NCBI GenBank assembly: GCA_963281155.1 | Contig: CAUJLY010000005.1 | Span: forward strand, 2,232,001-2,296,000 | DNA length: 64,000 nt | Reading direction: 5' to 3' | Source: Rhabditophanes sp. KR3021 | Lineage: Eukaryota; Nematoda; Chromadorea; Rhabditida; Alloionematidae | Shown here: piece by piece, positions 13,297 to 24,090 of the stretch | Layout of the letters: each line of letters starts with the position of its first letter | Numbering within the stretch: the first letter of the stretch is position 1 | Notes under the pieces: model-generated | Databases searched by the model: none | What the model was told of the DNA's origin: nothing | The model's input: the letters and a program-made list of their open reading frames with translations, nothing else | Position numbers and translations under genes: made by a program

Positions 13297-16200
13297 ATGT
13301 CTGTAGATAATATAGCCGAAGGAGTGTCTAAAATAGACCTTGAGGACAGTAAGTTGGGATTTATCAAAATGTTAATTATTAACTTTTAGAGAAAAAGAAA
13401 TTGTCCAGAAAAGAGCTTAAGAAACTCGAAGCTCAAGCAAAATATGATTTGGAAATGAAATCAATGGGCTACATCGAAAAGAAGGAAGGCGATGAGGAAC
13501 ATCACAAGGAAGAAGGACACGGAATCGGAGACGCTGCGTTGAATCTCGGAGATCAATTCACAGTCTCTCAGCAGAGTAGATCTGCCGTCAAGGAAATTCT
13601 GGACGAATCATCAAAGGATATTAAAGTAACAAATTTTGATATTACCGCGGGAGGTAAACTGCTCTACAATAAGGCAGATTTAGTGATCTCTCATGGACAA
13701 AGATATGGATTTATTGGACCCAATGGAATGGGAAAGACCACTCTATTGCGCCACGTGGCTGCTCGAAAATTAAATATCCCATCAACGATTGATATTCTGT
13801 ACTGCGAGCAAGAACTAAGCGTTGACAAAACGTCCGCTATCGATGCTGTTCTCAATTCAGATAAAGCACGTCTTGAACTTATGAAGAAAGAAGTTGATCT
13901 GACCAAAAAGCTTGAAGAAGGAGACGAAAATGCAATTGAACAATTGCAAGCTGTCAATGACGAAATGAAAAACACAAATGCTGATTCCGCTGAACCAAAG
14001 GCTAGAAGAATTCTAGCTGGTTTAGGATTTAGTAAAGAGATGCAAGAAAAGCCCTGTGAACACTTTTCTGGAGGCTGGAGAATGAGAATTTCTCTTGGTA
14101 AGTTGCCAATACACCTCAAGTGTGACACTTAAATCATTGAGGCCAGTAGTATTAACTAAAATACATATTACTTTATTGAGAAGTTATTAGAAGTAAATCA
14201 AATAATTAAAAAGAGTATTAAAGATAGTTTGCTGTTTGTATGCTTCACCATAGAACTTTTCTAATCTTCCTCCATAATTTAAATTGTCGGAATCAGTACT
14301 AAATTCATCAACAATTTTGTCGATATTGGCAAACTTTTGTATGTGATTCTAACAAAAGAATAGCCTTGTTTATAACAATAGTCATTAAGTTGACCCTGAT
14401 CGAACCTTTCTTCGCTCATGCCAAATGCACTGATCATAAAATGTCGTTGTCTGTGCATTTCGATGCAAAGTTTTGTATGGACAAGCATGTCCAAAGGCAG
14501 TTTGTCTTCAAGGAATTGCATGGGCATGTTCCTTAACTGCAAAAATAATAAGATGGAGCATAAACATCTGAAACAAAATGATCTGTTTGGCCAGGGACTG
14601 TTGCTTTGCTGATATGCTTTTCAATACATTGAGATGTTGGCTTGCATTTGAAAATATACGTAGTATTACGACACCCATAAGTGATCTTCATTTTTTCCTT
14701 ATCTATAATTTCATCTACAATAAATACAATGGTTCAATTAAAGTAATCTTATTAGTCGTAAAATTTTCGTGAAGTTTGATCTCTCTCCAAAGTAGATTCC
14801 TTTGGGATGGCGAATTTGACAGTTTCTTCTAAAAATAATAGATGCAATCAAAAAATGAACATAGGTTTGAGCAAGTCACTATAATCGTGGATATACTTAG
14901 ATGCCACATTTAAATGTTGAACTGATTTTTGGTAGCAACAAACGATGGACCAAATAATTCAGCAAAAATGGTTTTTCCCTCATTTTTCTTCCTGTCATAA
15001 CTTCCCTTGAGCTGCGTAAATTGTATTTAATTGATCCTTCATAAGAGCTCTTTTTTTAGTTTTTACTTCGCGATTTAGTAATGGCTTGAATCGTTTTTTC
15101 TATTGGAGCATCTTTATCATGAGGAGTTTTCTCTTGAAGGACTTATTTATTGTAGTCTGAAAAATAAGTCAAAATAATAAGTAGGAGTAATTTGATATTG
15201 ATAATAATAGCACATAAAAATATTAAATGAACAATCAAAGCATAGAAGTCGTTACATAAGTGCAAACCAAGCTGGTTTTCCACGAAAAAAGCGATGAAAT
15301 TGTCTCAATAAATATTAGCTATCCTTATTATGCGCCAAAATAACAATTAAACCATTTTTTAAGACTTTTTATAGTTAAAAATAGTAATTGAATTTAAATT
15401 AACAAAACATTTTATTTTAAAATTATTAACATTCTTTTGATTAATTTTAGCACGTGCTTTGTTTTTGGAACCCACTTTGCTGCTTCTTGATGAACCCACC
15501 AATCATTTAGGTAACGAATAGTTTTTCAATAGTTTCTAATTTAATTATTATTTTTAGATTTGAATGCTGTTATCTGGCTCGACAATTACCTTCAAACTTG
15601 GAAGAACACTTTAGTAATTATCTCCCACGACCAAGGATTTCTCGACAGTGTGTGTTCAATGATTATTCATTTGGACAAACAAAAGCTGTTTTACTATTCT
15701 GGAAACTACTCAAAATTCAAGGCGATGTATGACCAACAGACCAAGGAATATGCCAAGAAATATATGCAACAGAGAAAGGATTTAGCTGCTTTGAAAAAAC
15801 ACGGAAAGAGTGCAAAGCAAGCGGAAGAGGAAGTCAGGAATAGGCAAGCAATCAAAGCCAATAAGGAAAAGAAGAGTAAAAATGCTATGTCTAGCATGGG
15901 AAATGAAGATGATCCTGATAGAGCGGAATTATTGGAGAGAATCAAGGCTTATGAAGTTAAATTCACCTTTCCAAATCCAACTCCTTTGCCTCCACCAATT
16001 TTAGGACTGAAAGATGTGTACTTTAAGTATGGGGACAACGTTCTTTTTGAAAACGTTAACTTCGGCATTGATATGAACTCAAGAGTCGCCATTGTTGGTC
16101 CTAACGGTGTTGGAAAGTCAACATTCCTGAAACTTCTCAACAAACGAATTGTAGCAACGTCGGGGGATCAGATCAAGCATCGGCAATTAAGAGTAGGATG

Positions 16201-16657
16201 GTTCGATCAACACTCTAATGAAAGTTTGAACGGAGAACAAACTGCCACCGACTATTTATGCACAAAATTCAACCTGGACTATGAAGAAGCTAGGAAAAGA
16301 TTAGGAATTACTGGACTTCCAGGCCAATCCCATACTGTTCTAATCAAAGACCTTTCTGGGGGCCAAAAGAGTAGAGTAGCATTAGCTGAGCTGGCTTTGC
16401 AAAATCCTGACATCCTTATTCTCGACGAACCTTCCAATAATTTGGACCTTCAAAGCATCCATGCTTTAGCTGAAGCTATTGAGGAATTCAAAGGTGGAGT
16501 TATCATGGTTACTCACGACGAACGGTTAATTACTCAGACTGAATGTACTCTTTGGGTTATTGAAGAAAAGAATATTGCCGAAATTGATGGAGATTTTGAT
16601 GACTACAAAAATGAAATTTTGGAGCAACTAGGAGAAACTGTTCATGGAAAGCATTGA
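13297..16657 (+). CDS. abcf-2: ABCF2-type twin-ATPase (soluble ABC protein), 639 aa
   Basis: A soluble ABC protein without membrane helices, related to yeast Arb1 and human ABCF2, which act in ribosome biogenesis and translation. Exons are 13297-13348, 13390-14097, 15451-15510 and 15558-16657; all junctions keep frame. NBD1 has Walker [11 protein letters not shown], signature [11 protein letters not shown] and Walker [12 protein letters not shown], the last encoded by the 60-bp exon 3. A charged linker of about 80 residues follows, then NBD2 with [19 protein letters not shown] and [11 protein letters not shown]. The lysine-rich N-terminus ([16 protein letters not shown]) is typical of ABCF2. 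Length matches the family (about 620). Intron 2 is 1353 bp, about thirty times the usual size here, and contains the remains of another gene on the opposite strand. Confidence 0.96.
14180..15140 (-). pseudogene. Decayed gene nested antisense in ABCF2 intron 2
   Basis: Reading the minus strand from about 15140 downwards, protein-like pieces appear in order: [52 protein letters not shown] then [89 protein letters not shown] and [17 protein letters not shown]. Some joints look like preserved introns (TTTTTAG, TTATTGTAG and TTTTTGCAG acceptors), but others need frameshifts, and a stop interrupts the first third. It is therefore a spliced gene that has lost function, probably moved in with its introns. 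I do not recognise the family; the Cys/His-containing middle part could be a zinc-binding domain. Confidence 0.55.
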
Positions 16658-16916
16658 TGATTTTAATTATGTCTTTCAATATGCCTATTTTAGCATATGT
16701 TGTTATATGAGAATAAGTTAATTATCGTACAAGTTGTGTCAATTTTATCTTTTGATCTTTTTTATTGCATACAACCTTTAACTTTTTCAAAGAGTACTTA
16801 TTGCGTGTATCCTTATTAAAAACATGTGAACGCTCCTATTTCACGTAATAATCTTTTGATCAAACCATCTGCCGTGTTCTTGCGCCATAATGACCACGTT
16901 TGCTTTTGAATGTCCT

Positions 16917-16923
16917 TATAAAA
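16917..16923 (+). promoter_or_regulatory. TATA box of the CUB/VWA-like gene
   Basis: TATAAAA 46 bp before the chosen ATG at 16969. Its position supports that ATG over the in-frame one at 16900, which would lie upstream of the TATA box. Confidence 0.5.
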
Positions 16924-16968
16924 AGACACGAAATGCCAACAAAGCAATCATTTAACTTATTCGTTGCC

Positions 16969-18578
16969 ATGAAGTTCTTTATATTATTAGTTGTTCTATT
17001 TGGTTTAGTAGATCAAATTTACTGTACCTGCAAATGTTCTTCTTTTCACAAAAAGACATTAACTAGTAAATATGACTTAAGCATTCTTTATTATCCTAGA
17101 GACAATGTGACTGGTCTTTCATGCAATCCTGTTGTTTGTATTTATACAATTGAAATGGATTCTTTGGATAAGCAAATTTATGGAATAGGTGGGAATTTGT
17201 ACTTTGTAAGAAATTTCAAGAGTAGTAAAGCTTCATTGCAGTTTTTTGATGGAAAAGATATCTCTGGAAGACCTTTTTATGAACTAAAAGAGAATACTGC
17301 AAACTCGGATTGGATTAAAATAACTCCTTCTTATGCTAACGTAGTTACAGTTGTTTTGAAAGTAGATATTAATTGTACGAAAGATTTTCCATCTTTTATT
17401 TACTATGCTACCGGTTCTGAACAACGACTTACGACCACTTTAGCACCCACTACCTCAAAAGCTGTCGGGTCAACTACAACACCAACTACACCTGTACCGG
17501 TTCATAATCCTGTTATTGCTATTCAACCATCAGCTTCCGACAACATCACACCTGTAATTCATTTCGAAGGAGATATTGCTTTGATTCTAGACTTAGGCAG
17601 TCAAAATATCTCCAAAGTCATCGAGACAGCTTATCAATTAATTTACCCATTAGACATTAATCCCAGCTTTGTAAGCAACTTAGCTCGTGTCAACATAATA
17701 GTTTATAAAAATGGAACAGCTAGACCTTATGCTTGGAATCTGCCTAAAGAACATCTATTCTACGTTCTCCAAAACATTCAACCTGAAATTGATGAGGAAA
17801 TTTACAATTCACAAATCACGTCATTTGGTTCTTTTTTAAATACTTTATTTGACGAGACAAACACACTCAGAAGAAATGTTCAGAAAGTAGCTATTTTAAT
17901 CACAGATAATGAGTAAGTTTATGCCATAAAGATTTAATTATAAAATTTAGTAACCAATTCAACGAAACAATTTCAAGCGAACAAGACTTTGATTCGTCAG
18001 ACATCCACCCTGTACTTCTCAACATCAATACATTCCTAAGGGCAACCACCAACTTTACGAAAACAGCCAAAACATTTTCAGGATCCATTTCCAATCAATT
18101 AATACTAAAAGATTACGCTGGCCCAGCTGAATTCTTACAAACAGTACTTTTTAATCCAGCAACGTTATGTAATATTGAAACAGTGTTGATGATGCAAGGA
18201 TTATTCAATGGCACAATTTTCCGTTTTCCTCTTCCTGCTTCTAGAACAAGTGGATTATCTAATCAGAGATATTGCAACAACATTATTCTTGAATTTTATT
18301 GCCGGCCCATTAACTCAGAAAATCCAATCATTGTCCATGTCAATTCAGCGTACTTAGAACCTGAACAAGATTTTGTCAAAATCTATGGAGAAGATTACGA
18401 TGGTGAGACTTTGTTTGGAGTATTTTCCGGATTTAATATCGTCAACTCAACTTTATCAGTTCCAGATGTTCAATTCATAAGAGTTCTTTTCCAAACTAAT
18501 TCAAACAAAATTTACCAAGGAATTGATATTGCCTTTGGAAACTGTATTACTACTTTAACTAAACCAACAACCAATTAA
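16969..18578 (+). CDS. Secreted CUB / von Willebrand A / CUB-like protein, 523 aa
   Basis: A secreted protein of the kind nematodes use in intestine and epidermis, often pathogen-responsive. Exon 1 (16969-17912) and exon 2 (17951-18578) join in phase 2 across a 38-bp intron. The start at 16969 gives a clear signal peptide (MKFFILLVVLFGLVDQIYC). Next comes a CUB-like domain (about residues 25-145), a Thr-rich probably O-glycosylated linker (TTLAPTTSKAVGSTTTPTT), a VWA-like domain (about 190-390) and a C-terminal CUB domain with paired Cys (ILEFYCRP...FGNC). The VWA metal site is degraded: DLGSQ stands where D-x-S-x-S is expected, while VAILITDN fits the later strand. Several N-glycosylation sites are present. 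Confidence 0.82.
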
Positions 18579-18751
18579 CCTCTGATTTATTTTTCGTATC
18601 CAACTTATTACTCTTATGCTTCTAATACTCGCTATTTTCTCCTTTAAATCTTTACAATTAAAAACATTGAAATGTTAAACATAAATTCCTTCTTCAAATT
18701 ATTCTTTATGATGTCTTATAAAAATAATAATTTACATTTTGAATTTTAAAA

Positions 18752-18907
18752 ATGTCTTTTTTATTTGTTCAAGTGAAAAATCTTTATCCGAAGTTATCTT
18801 CAATGAATGTCGAACAAATTAGACTGACTGTAAAAAATTGGAAGTCAATTGAAAGGCAGCAAGAATTATTAGTAGACCTGAACAACCAGTTATCCGAAAA
18901 TATTTAA
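18752..18907 (+). CDS. Small ORF of 51 codons, possible first exon or remnant
   Basis: Starts at an ATG in AAAAATG context and reads MSFLFVQVKNLYPKLSS then a helical stretch ending VDLNNQLSENI. The composition looks like protein (amphipathic, charged, few low-complexity runs), but there is no signal, no recognised domain and no visible continuation. It may be the surviving piece of a larger gene. Confidence 0.25.
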   Translation: MSFLFVQVKNLYPKLSSMNVEQIRLTVKNWKSIERQQELLVDLNNQLSENI

Positions 18908-18975
18908 GAAAAATAAATTACCGTTTTTAAAAAACCAGTTAAAAAAATAAGCGATTTTATTTCGAAAAATTTTCA

Positions 18976-19034
18976 GGATTCTATATGAATACTGTTTGTA
19001 AATTTTGGAAGGAGACTTGAAAAGGTCTCTAATA
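18976..19034 (+). repeat. Stem-loop-containing repeat, copy 1
   Basis: Contains GAGACTTGAAAAGGTCTC, which can fold as a hairpin, followed by TAATAA and preceded by AAATTTTGG. A recognisably similar copy is at 30614-30672 with the same order of elements. Confidence 0.4.
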
Positions 19035-19619
19035 AAAATGTATATTATATCCTTGTTTGAGGTGGTCGATGACATTAGACACTACAAATAGCCTAAATCT
19101 TGATGGTGTAATTATTAGTGTTGATGTTGTTACTAACGTTAACATATTTCAAAACCAGCATTTAAAAGAAACTCTTTGAACTAATTGAGGGATGAGAGGT
19201 ACATAATTCTTTATATTATTTTATATTATGATGTGTAACTAGTTATATTAGGTTTCTTATTGTACAATTAAAGATTCTTCGTATTGACCTGTGTTTCAAT
19301 CCTGGCATGTTTTTGATATCAAATTTGCACTCTTTAAGAGATTATGTAGCATTGTGTTGAGTTCTTACTTAAATTAAATTCAACATTTAGCTAACTTTTG
19401 TTTGGTAACAAATTAATGTAATTATTCTAATGCTATTGAATATGACATATTAAAAAACTTCTTATAATCTAGGCTCGCATGACTCTAGTTAGGTTTAAAG
19501 CATATTTGTTTAGTTAAATAAAGTGAATTATAGACGTGGCATTTGATTTAAATTATATTTCAGTTTAAATACGATTAAATTGCTGGTAATCCTTGAAACA
19601 AACAACCTTTTGATTGCTT

Positions 19620-19625
19620 TATAAA
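19620..19625 (+). promoter_or_regulatory. TATA box of the DUF19-like gene
   Basis: TATAAA 43 bp before the ATG at 19668. Confidence 0.5.
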
Positions 19626-19667
19626 CAACTGAAATAATGTTATTTCAAAACTTATTTTGTTGGAACA

Positions 19668-21167
19668 ATGCAAAAGTTCGCTCTCGTTTGTCTCCTAGCT
19701 CTGGCTATTTCGACTGTCTATTGTGGCAGCTCTAGTAGTTCTGGATCAAGTGAAGGGAAAAGAAACAAAAAGCAAAAGGATTGCTCTGAGGATCTTGTTG
19801 AAGAAACTGGGCCATCTGGAGAATGCATGTTAATTGAATCTCTTTACAATTGCTCGTCCCAACTCACTGACCCTGCTGATATCTTGATCTTCAACCAATT
19901 TATTTTTGAGTTGAACTTTACTTTGTTCTCATCAAATAATTACACTTCTTTTGATATTGTGTCAATTGCCTCATTCAAGATCAAGAAATTCTTCCTCAAA
20001 TACAGCCACTTCCAAGTTAAATTCAAGTACTTCCAAATTGGATCATGGGGATGTTTCGCCGATCTTTTCCAAGTCGGAATCCAAATTGCTGACGACAAAT
20101 GCGATTCAGTTCTTGAAGTTAATGAGTCTGGAAACTTTAGTATCATCATTAGTCTTCAAAAATACAGACATTTGTTCCCAAATAAAGCTGCTTTTGATCT
20201 ATTCATTGAATACCTCCTCCAATTACTCAGCAACACTGAAATTGATATTAACATCAGAATGACCGACATCTACGTTCTTATTCAAAAATTCACCGTCGAC
20301 TACCCAGAATGCAAGAGCATCCTCATGGAAATTGAAATCGAAGGGTTCTATTCATTCGAAGCTTTCTTCGAAATCTCTTGCCAATATTACCGTGCCACCC
20401 AAGTCACTGTCTTGCTGAATGGATCCCCACTTTCATTCTTGTACAACTCTTTGCTGGCTTGTGTGAAAGACACTACTATTGTGATCTCAACCAGTGGAAG
20501 ACAAGCACTCAAAGCTTTCCTCGACAGAATGACCTTCGTTATTCAAATGGAAGGACTTTCCATCCAACAAAAGATGAAGCTGATCATGAAAGAATACCAC
20601 ATCTTCTGCAAGACTTATGGTTTCTTGAAACAAATCCTCCTTAACTTCCAAATCTCTGCTGAATTCGGCTGTTTCGAAGATTTCATCAACATGTTCTTAT
20701 TCTGTGAGTCCCAAAATTGCTGGCCAGAGGAGTATCTCATTGTTCCATCAACCGTTGCTCCTTCTACTACCGAGTCTATTGCCACAACTGAAGCCGTTAC
20801 TACCACTGAAGTTATCACAACAGTAGTTCCCACTACCACTTATGAACCTTACAGCGGAGGATGTTCTCATGCTGCTTCAAATGTATTGACTGTCGATGCC
20901 AGTGGATTCTCAGTCATCTACACTAGCTCCACCACTCAAATGACAGGATGGACTATCTCCGAAAAGAACGTCTGGAAGAACTTCTGTGTTAAATTCACTG
21001 TTGAAGTTATTAATGACAACACTGCCTTCCCAACAGCTGCACTTAAAATCACTGAAATCATTTCCCGTATTAACGCTTACGTTGTCTACTATGCAACCAG
21101 AAAAACCAAGGTTTATTCCATCAAGATTGGAATCTGGGGATCAATCGAACAACTCTGTGGATGTTAA
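19668..21167 (+). CDS. Secreted DUF19-like protein with Thr-rich linker, 499 aa
   Basis: A single-exon gene for a secreted protein. The signal peptide is MQKFALVCLLALAISTVYCG, followed by a Ser/Gly tract and a basic patch (KRNKKQK). Three related Cys-containing units seem to follow, at about residues 38-210, 225-345 and 385-499. Each ends in a similar way: FQIGSWGCFADLF, FQISAEFGCFEDFI and IKIGIWGSIEQLCGC. A Thr-rich linker (TTESIATTEAVTTTEV) separates units two and three. The pattern of small Cys domains fits the nematode DUF19/T20D4.11-like group, but I cannot confirm it without a profile search. The codons are noticeably less AT-rich than in neighbouring genes, with many C-ending codons, suggesting high expression. 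A probable AATAAA follows at about 21193. Confidence 0.72.
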   Translation: MQKFALVCLLALAISTVYCGSSSSSGSSEGKRNKKQKDCSEDLVEETGPSGECMLIESLYNCSSQLTDPADILIFNQFIFELNFTLFSSNNYTSFDIVSIASFKIKKFFLKYSHFQVKFKYFQIGSWGCFADLFQVGIQIADDKCDSVLEVNESGNFSIIISLQKYRHLFPNKAAFDLFIEYLLQLLSNTEIDINIRMTDIYVLIQKFTVDYPECKSILMEIEIEGFYSFEAFFEISCQYYRATQVTVLLNGSPLSFLYNSLLACVKDTTIVISTSGRQALKAFLDRMTFVIQMEGLSIQQKMKLIMKEYHIFCKTYGFLKQILLNFQISAEFGCFEDFINMFLFCESQNCWPEEYLIVPSTVAPSTTESIATTEAVTTTEVITTVVPTTTYEPYSGGCSHAASNVLTVDASGFSVIYTSSTTQMTGWTISEKNVWKNFCVKFTVEVINDNTAFPTAALKITEIISRINAYVVYYATRKTKVYSIKIGIWGSIEQLCGC

Positions 21168-21436
21168 CTTACAAGCAATTGTCTTACTTAGAAAATAAAC
21201 ACTTCATTAAAACATCATATGTTGATACATAAATGATATAAATTGTAATAACCTGATGAATTATTTAGTTTAATTAGGAAGTAAGTGACGTGAAATAGTT
21301 GTGTGATGTTAAAATGACTGTCCGAAAATCCCACACTAAGCTAATCAAATAATTTGTAGTTTGTGCAAGCCATAAAGCACTAATTGGACTCAAGCTAAAG
21401 TGATAAAGAGCAGGTGGAAGTCATCGAGTATAATAG

Positions 21437-21444
21437 TATAAATA
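21437..21444 (+). promoter_or_regulatory. TATA box before a small ORF
   Basis: TATAAATA 51 bp before the ATG at 21495, the same spacing as for the neighbouring secreted-protein genes. It is the main reason to consider the small ORF real. Confidence 0.35.
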
Positions 21445-21494
21445 GTTTGAGAATCACATATAACTTATATCATTCCTAGAATTCACTCTTCATC

Positions 21495-21617
21495 ATGCAA
21501 GTTAAATATATGCTCATTGGAACTACTTTTGCTACTCCAGTTAAAGGAGGCTCACCAGCACCTATTATTCTTTTCTCTTTAGCCATCATATTCTATAATT
21601 CTATGCTTGCAATTTAA
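21495..21617 (+). CDS. Possible short hydrophobic peptide, 40 aa
   Basis: The frame reads MQVKYMLIGTTFATPVKGG then a hydrophobic segment SPAPIILFSLAIIFYNSMLAI. It could be a small membrane or secreted peptide. No family is recognised. Support comes only from the ATG context, the TATA box and the hydrophobic segment, so chance is a serious alternative. Confidence 0.3.
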   Translation: MQVKYMLIGTTFATPVKGGSPAPIILFSLAIIFYNSMLAI

Positions 21618-21799
21618 CAATATAACAACTATTTACAAATTTTATTTTAATTTTCCCTGATCACTCCAAAATATTTAATATATCATTTTGATTAAAGAAC
21701 ATGAATATTTATTTGATTAAAAATAACTTTTTACAAAACTAAAATAAATGCATTTTAAAATTATTCATTTCATTAATTTCGTGCTGACATTATTAATCT

Positions 21800-22352
21800 T
21801 TAAGGGTATCTACCGTTATCGTCCGGATATTGGCCCTTAGGATTGGGATATCTACCGTTTTTATCCGGATATTCACCCTTATCATTGGGATAGTAACCGT
21901 TTTTTGGGTATAAACCATTAGCATCGGGATAAAAACCGTTTTCTGGATATTCACCCTTAGCATTGGGATAAAAACCTTCAGCATTTGGTGTACCAGCGTT
22001 GATGGATCTTGGGTATCTGCCTTGAGCATCTGGGTATCTGCCTTGGTCATCTGGGTATCTACCGTTAGCATCGGGATAAGTGGCCCTTTTTGATCTTTCA
22101 GCGGCATATGAAGCAAAAACTGGATCAGCGACTTCTCTTTTCATGTTCTGTCCTACCAAAATTCGATCCCCAAGAGAATCTTCAAAATATTGTGAATGCA
22201 ATTCAGCTTCAAGAGCAACTTGACCAGTAATTGGCTGGTTCTCCAATTGGGCACTAAAATGTAATTATTTAAATGGAAATTATTTTTTACCTTTGAAGAG
22301 CCATTAAACCAGTTGAACCAACGACAAATGGGACAATAGAGAGGAATTTCAT
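21800..22352 (-). CDS. Secreted Tyr-Pro repeat protein with dibasic sites, 171 aa
   Basis: Exon 1 (22291-22352) encodes a signal peptide (MKFLSIVPFVVGSTGLMALQ) and exon 2 (21800-22253) the rest; the 37-bp intron has GTAAAA and TTTTAG borders, phase 2. After a region of about 50 residues with KR pairs (NMKREVADPVF, ERSKRATYPD), the whole C-terminal half is a tandem repeat of the form YP-(D/N)-x-x-G-x: 13 Tyr-Pro pairs in about 90 residues, for example YPDANGRYPDDQGRYPDAQG. The repeat units are 6-8 residues long and vary at the residue before YP (R, E, F, L, Y, Q). This could be a structural cuticle or eggshell-type protein, or a precursor cut at the KR sites. I do not recognise a named family. 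Confidence 0.75.
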
Positions 22353-22396
22353 AATTGAACAAATTAAGGAATATGCTGTTTCTTAAAAATTCTCGC

Positions 22397-22403
22397 TTTT
22401 ATA
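22397..22403 (-). promoter_or_regulatory. TATA box of the Tyr-Pro repeat gene
   Basis: TATAAAA on the minus strand, 45 bp before the ATG at 22352. Confidence 0.5.
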
Positions 22404-23442
22404 GGGACAAATGACTCACGTAGTGGGCTTGACAATTGCTTGCCATAAGTCGTTGTAAACTGCCTCATATATTTCAGATAATTTAAATGCCTTTGTTACT
22501 TAGATGCTATGAATCATCACATCTTAAATAACATAACTTAATATTATGTTTTAAGCTAAAATATGTATATTAAACATGTAAAAAATAATAAATGGCAAAT
22601 ATTAAAACGATCACTGTTTCTATCAAAGCCATTCTTTATATATGAGTGATATGAGTTATATGAATAATATTATATTTAGTGGCAACTTGGAATAACTCAT
22701 TTGATTGAACTTCGTTTGTTTTGTTGCAGAAAAACGATCTTTGGCTGATAAAGCGAGGTTTAAGTAGAGGTGTAACTTTGTAATACAAATTAATTTAAAA
22801 AATGGTTATGCCATCTTATAGCCCTTCAAAGATCGTATAAGATGCATTAAACTGTTCTTTTGAGCCATGTTCAAGAGTCGTGAGGGTATTAATTTCTCAC
22901 CACATTCATCTTCATTTGGAGATGCTTTAACAGTTAAAATGAGAGAAAGAGTACAACCAAACTTAGAATAGTCACTTTATTGAACTAAATTCAAAAATAA
23001 TATTTAAATATCACAACAGAAGTTTTTGAAATTCTATTTTTGATTAAAAAAAGTTGTTAAAGATACAATAGTTTCGAAATATACTGAAACATTTGTTTTT
23101 GATGGAGAGTCTGTTTTCAACTTACCGCCATTCAAAAGGATACAATCGCCTTATCTGCACTAATTGCAAATTGGCTAGGAAAATATTATCTCTCCATTAT
23201 TTATGAAGCTGCCTACAATATCCGAAGTCAATTGCTTCGTCAAAAAGCAAAGACGTTAATTCAAAATATAACTAATTAGTAATTTAGGAACTCTGGCTTA
23301 TTAAATTATATTAATCGTATGGTATGCAGAATTTATTTCACGTGTGAAAATAGGTATATTACAATAGTATGTAGGGGTTCAAAATATTATAATTGGTGAT
23401 TTTTTGATCAAAAAATTGTTTTTTACTTCATCTTCGTTCAAT
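22404..23442. other. Intergenic spacer with two short coding-like scraps
   Basis: No complete gene. On the minus strand about 22805-22945 reads ASPNEDECGEKLIPSRLL and continues to a stop. On the plus strand about 23125-23278 reads AIQKDTIALSALIANW and QLLRQKAKTLIQNI to a stop. Both lack starts and are probably remnants; I recognise neither. Confidence 0.3.
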
Positions 23443-24051
23443 TTACTTAGCGGTGTCACATTTTTTGTCACATTGGGCTTGACATGCAGTTTGTGCAGAA
23501 CAATCCTTTCCTTTGCAAGGATGAGCCTTTACGCATTGTGCATCGCAAAGTTTCTCACATTCCTCACTCTTTTGGTTTGATGTAGGGCATGCTTGTTTAG
23601 GACAATTCATCCCCAATACGCACTTTAAGACACATTCAATCAGACCATTATTTTTAAGGAGGCAATCGAGTCCAGTACATGTATCAACTTTTACACACGC
23701 TTGTACACAAGTAAGCAAACCAGCCTTCTCCTTTGCGCAATTGGCGGGGTCAGAAACTTTTTCGGCACATGCCATTCCTGTGACACATTTAAGAACACAG
23801 GCAACTAGATTTTTGTTTGATGTAAGACAATCAACTCCCACGCATACACTACTCTTTGCACACGCAACAACACACTGGAGTACGCCTTGTCTGTCTTTCT
23901 CGCAGTCTTTTTCTTGATTAGGTAGGGTCTAAAAATGTAATTAATGTTTTCCAATTTAATAGTTTCTACTCACAGGAACTCCCGCTTGCCCACCATGTGG
24001 CATAAAAATGATGCCAATAAAGGCTAGAGTTAGAAAGATTGTAGTTTTCAT
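23443..24051 (-). CDS. Secreted Cys-rich repeat protein, 187 aa
   Basis: Exon 1 (23974-24051) encodes a signal peptide (MKTTIFLTLAFIGIIFMPHG), and exon 2 (23443-23928) the mature part; the 45-bp intron has GTGAGT and TTTTTAG borders, phase 0. The mature chain is built of repeated units of about 48 residues, each carrying CVxxC and C-x-G-x-D-C-L signatures (LQCVVACAKSSVCVGVDCL, LTCVQACVKVDTCTGLDCL), interleaved with VACVLKCVTGM and IECVLKCVLGM. The C-terminus is a denser Cys cluster (CEKLCDAQCVKAHPCKGKDC). All Cys are in an extracellular setting and likely disulphide-bonded. I do not recognise the family and infer no activity. Confidence 0.8.
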
Positions 24052-24090
24052 TGTTTAATGAATGATGTAAAATGCATAAAAAACTTCTCC

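Larger units (their letters stand above)
18579..19619. other. Intergenic spacer with one small ORF and a repeated stem-loop
   Basis: Apart from the two entries below (18752-18907 and 18976-19034) I see no genes. The rest is AT-rich spacer and the upstream region of the DUF19-like gene. Confidence 0.4.

Noticed and set aside
13691..14128. Open frame of 145 codons opposite ABCF2 NBD1
   Set aside because: A shadow of a strongly conserved coding region; low-complexity Ser/Phe composition.
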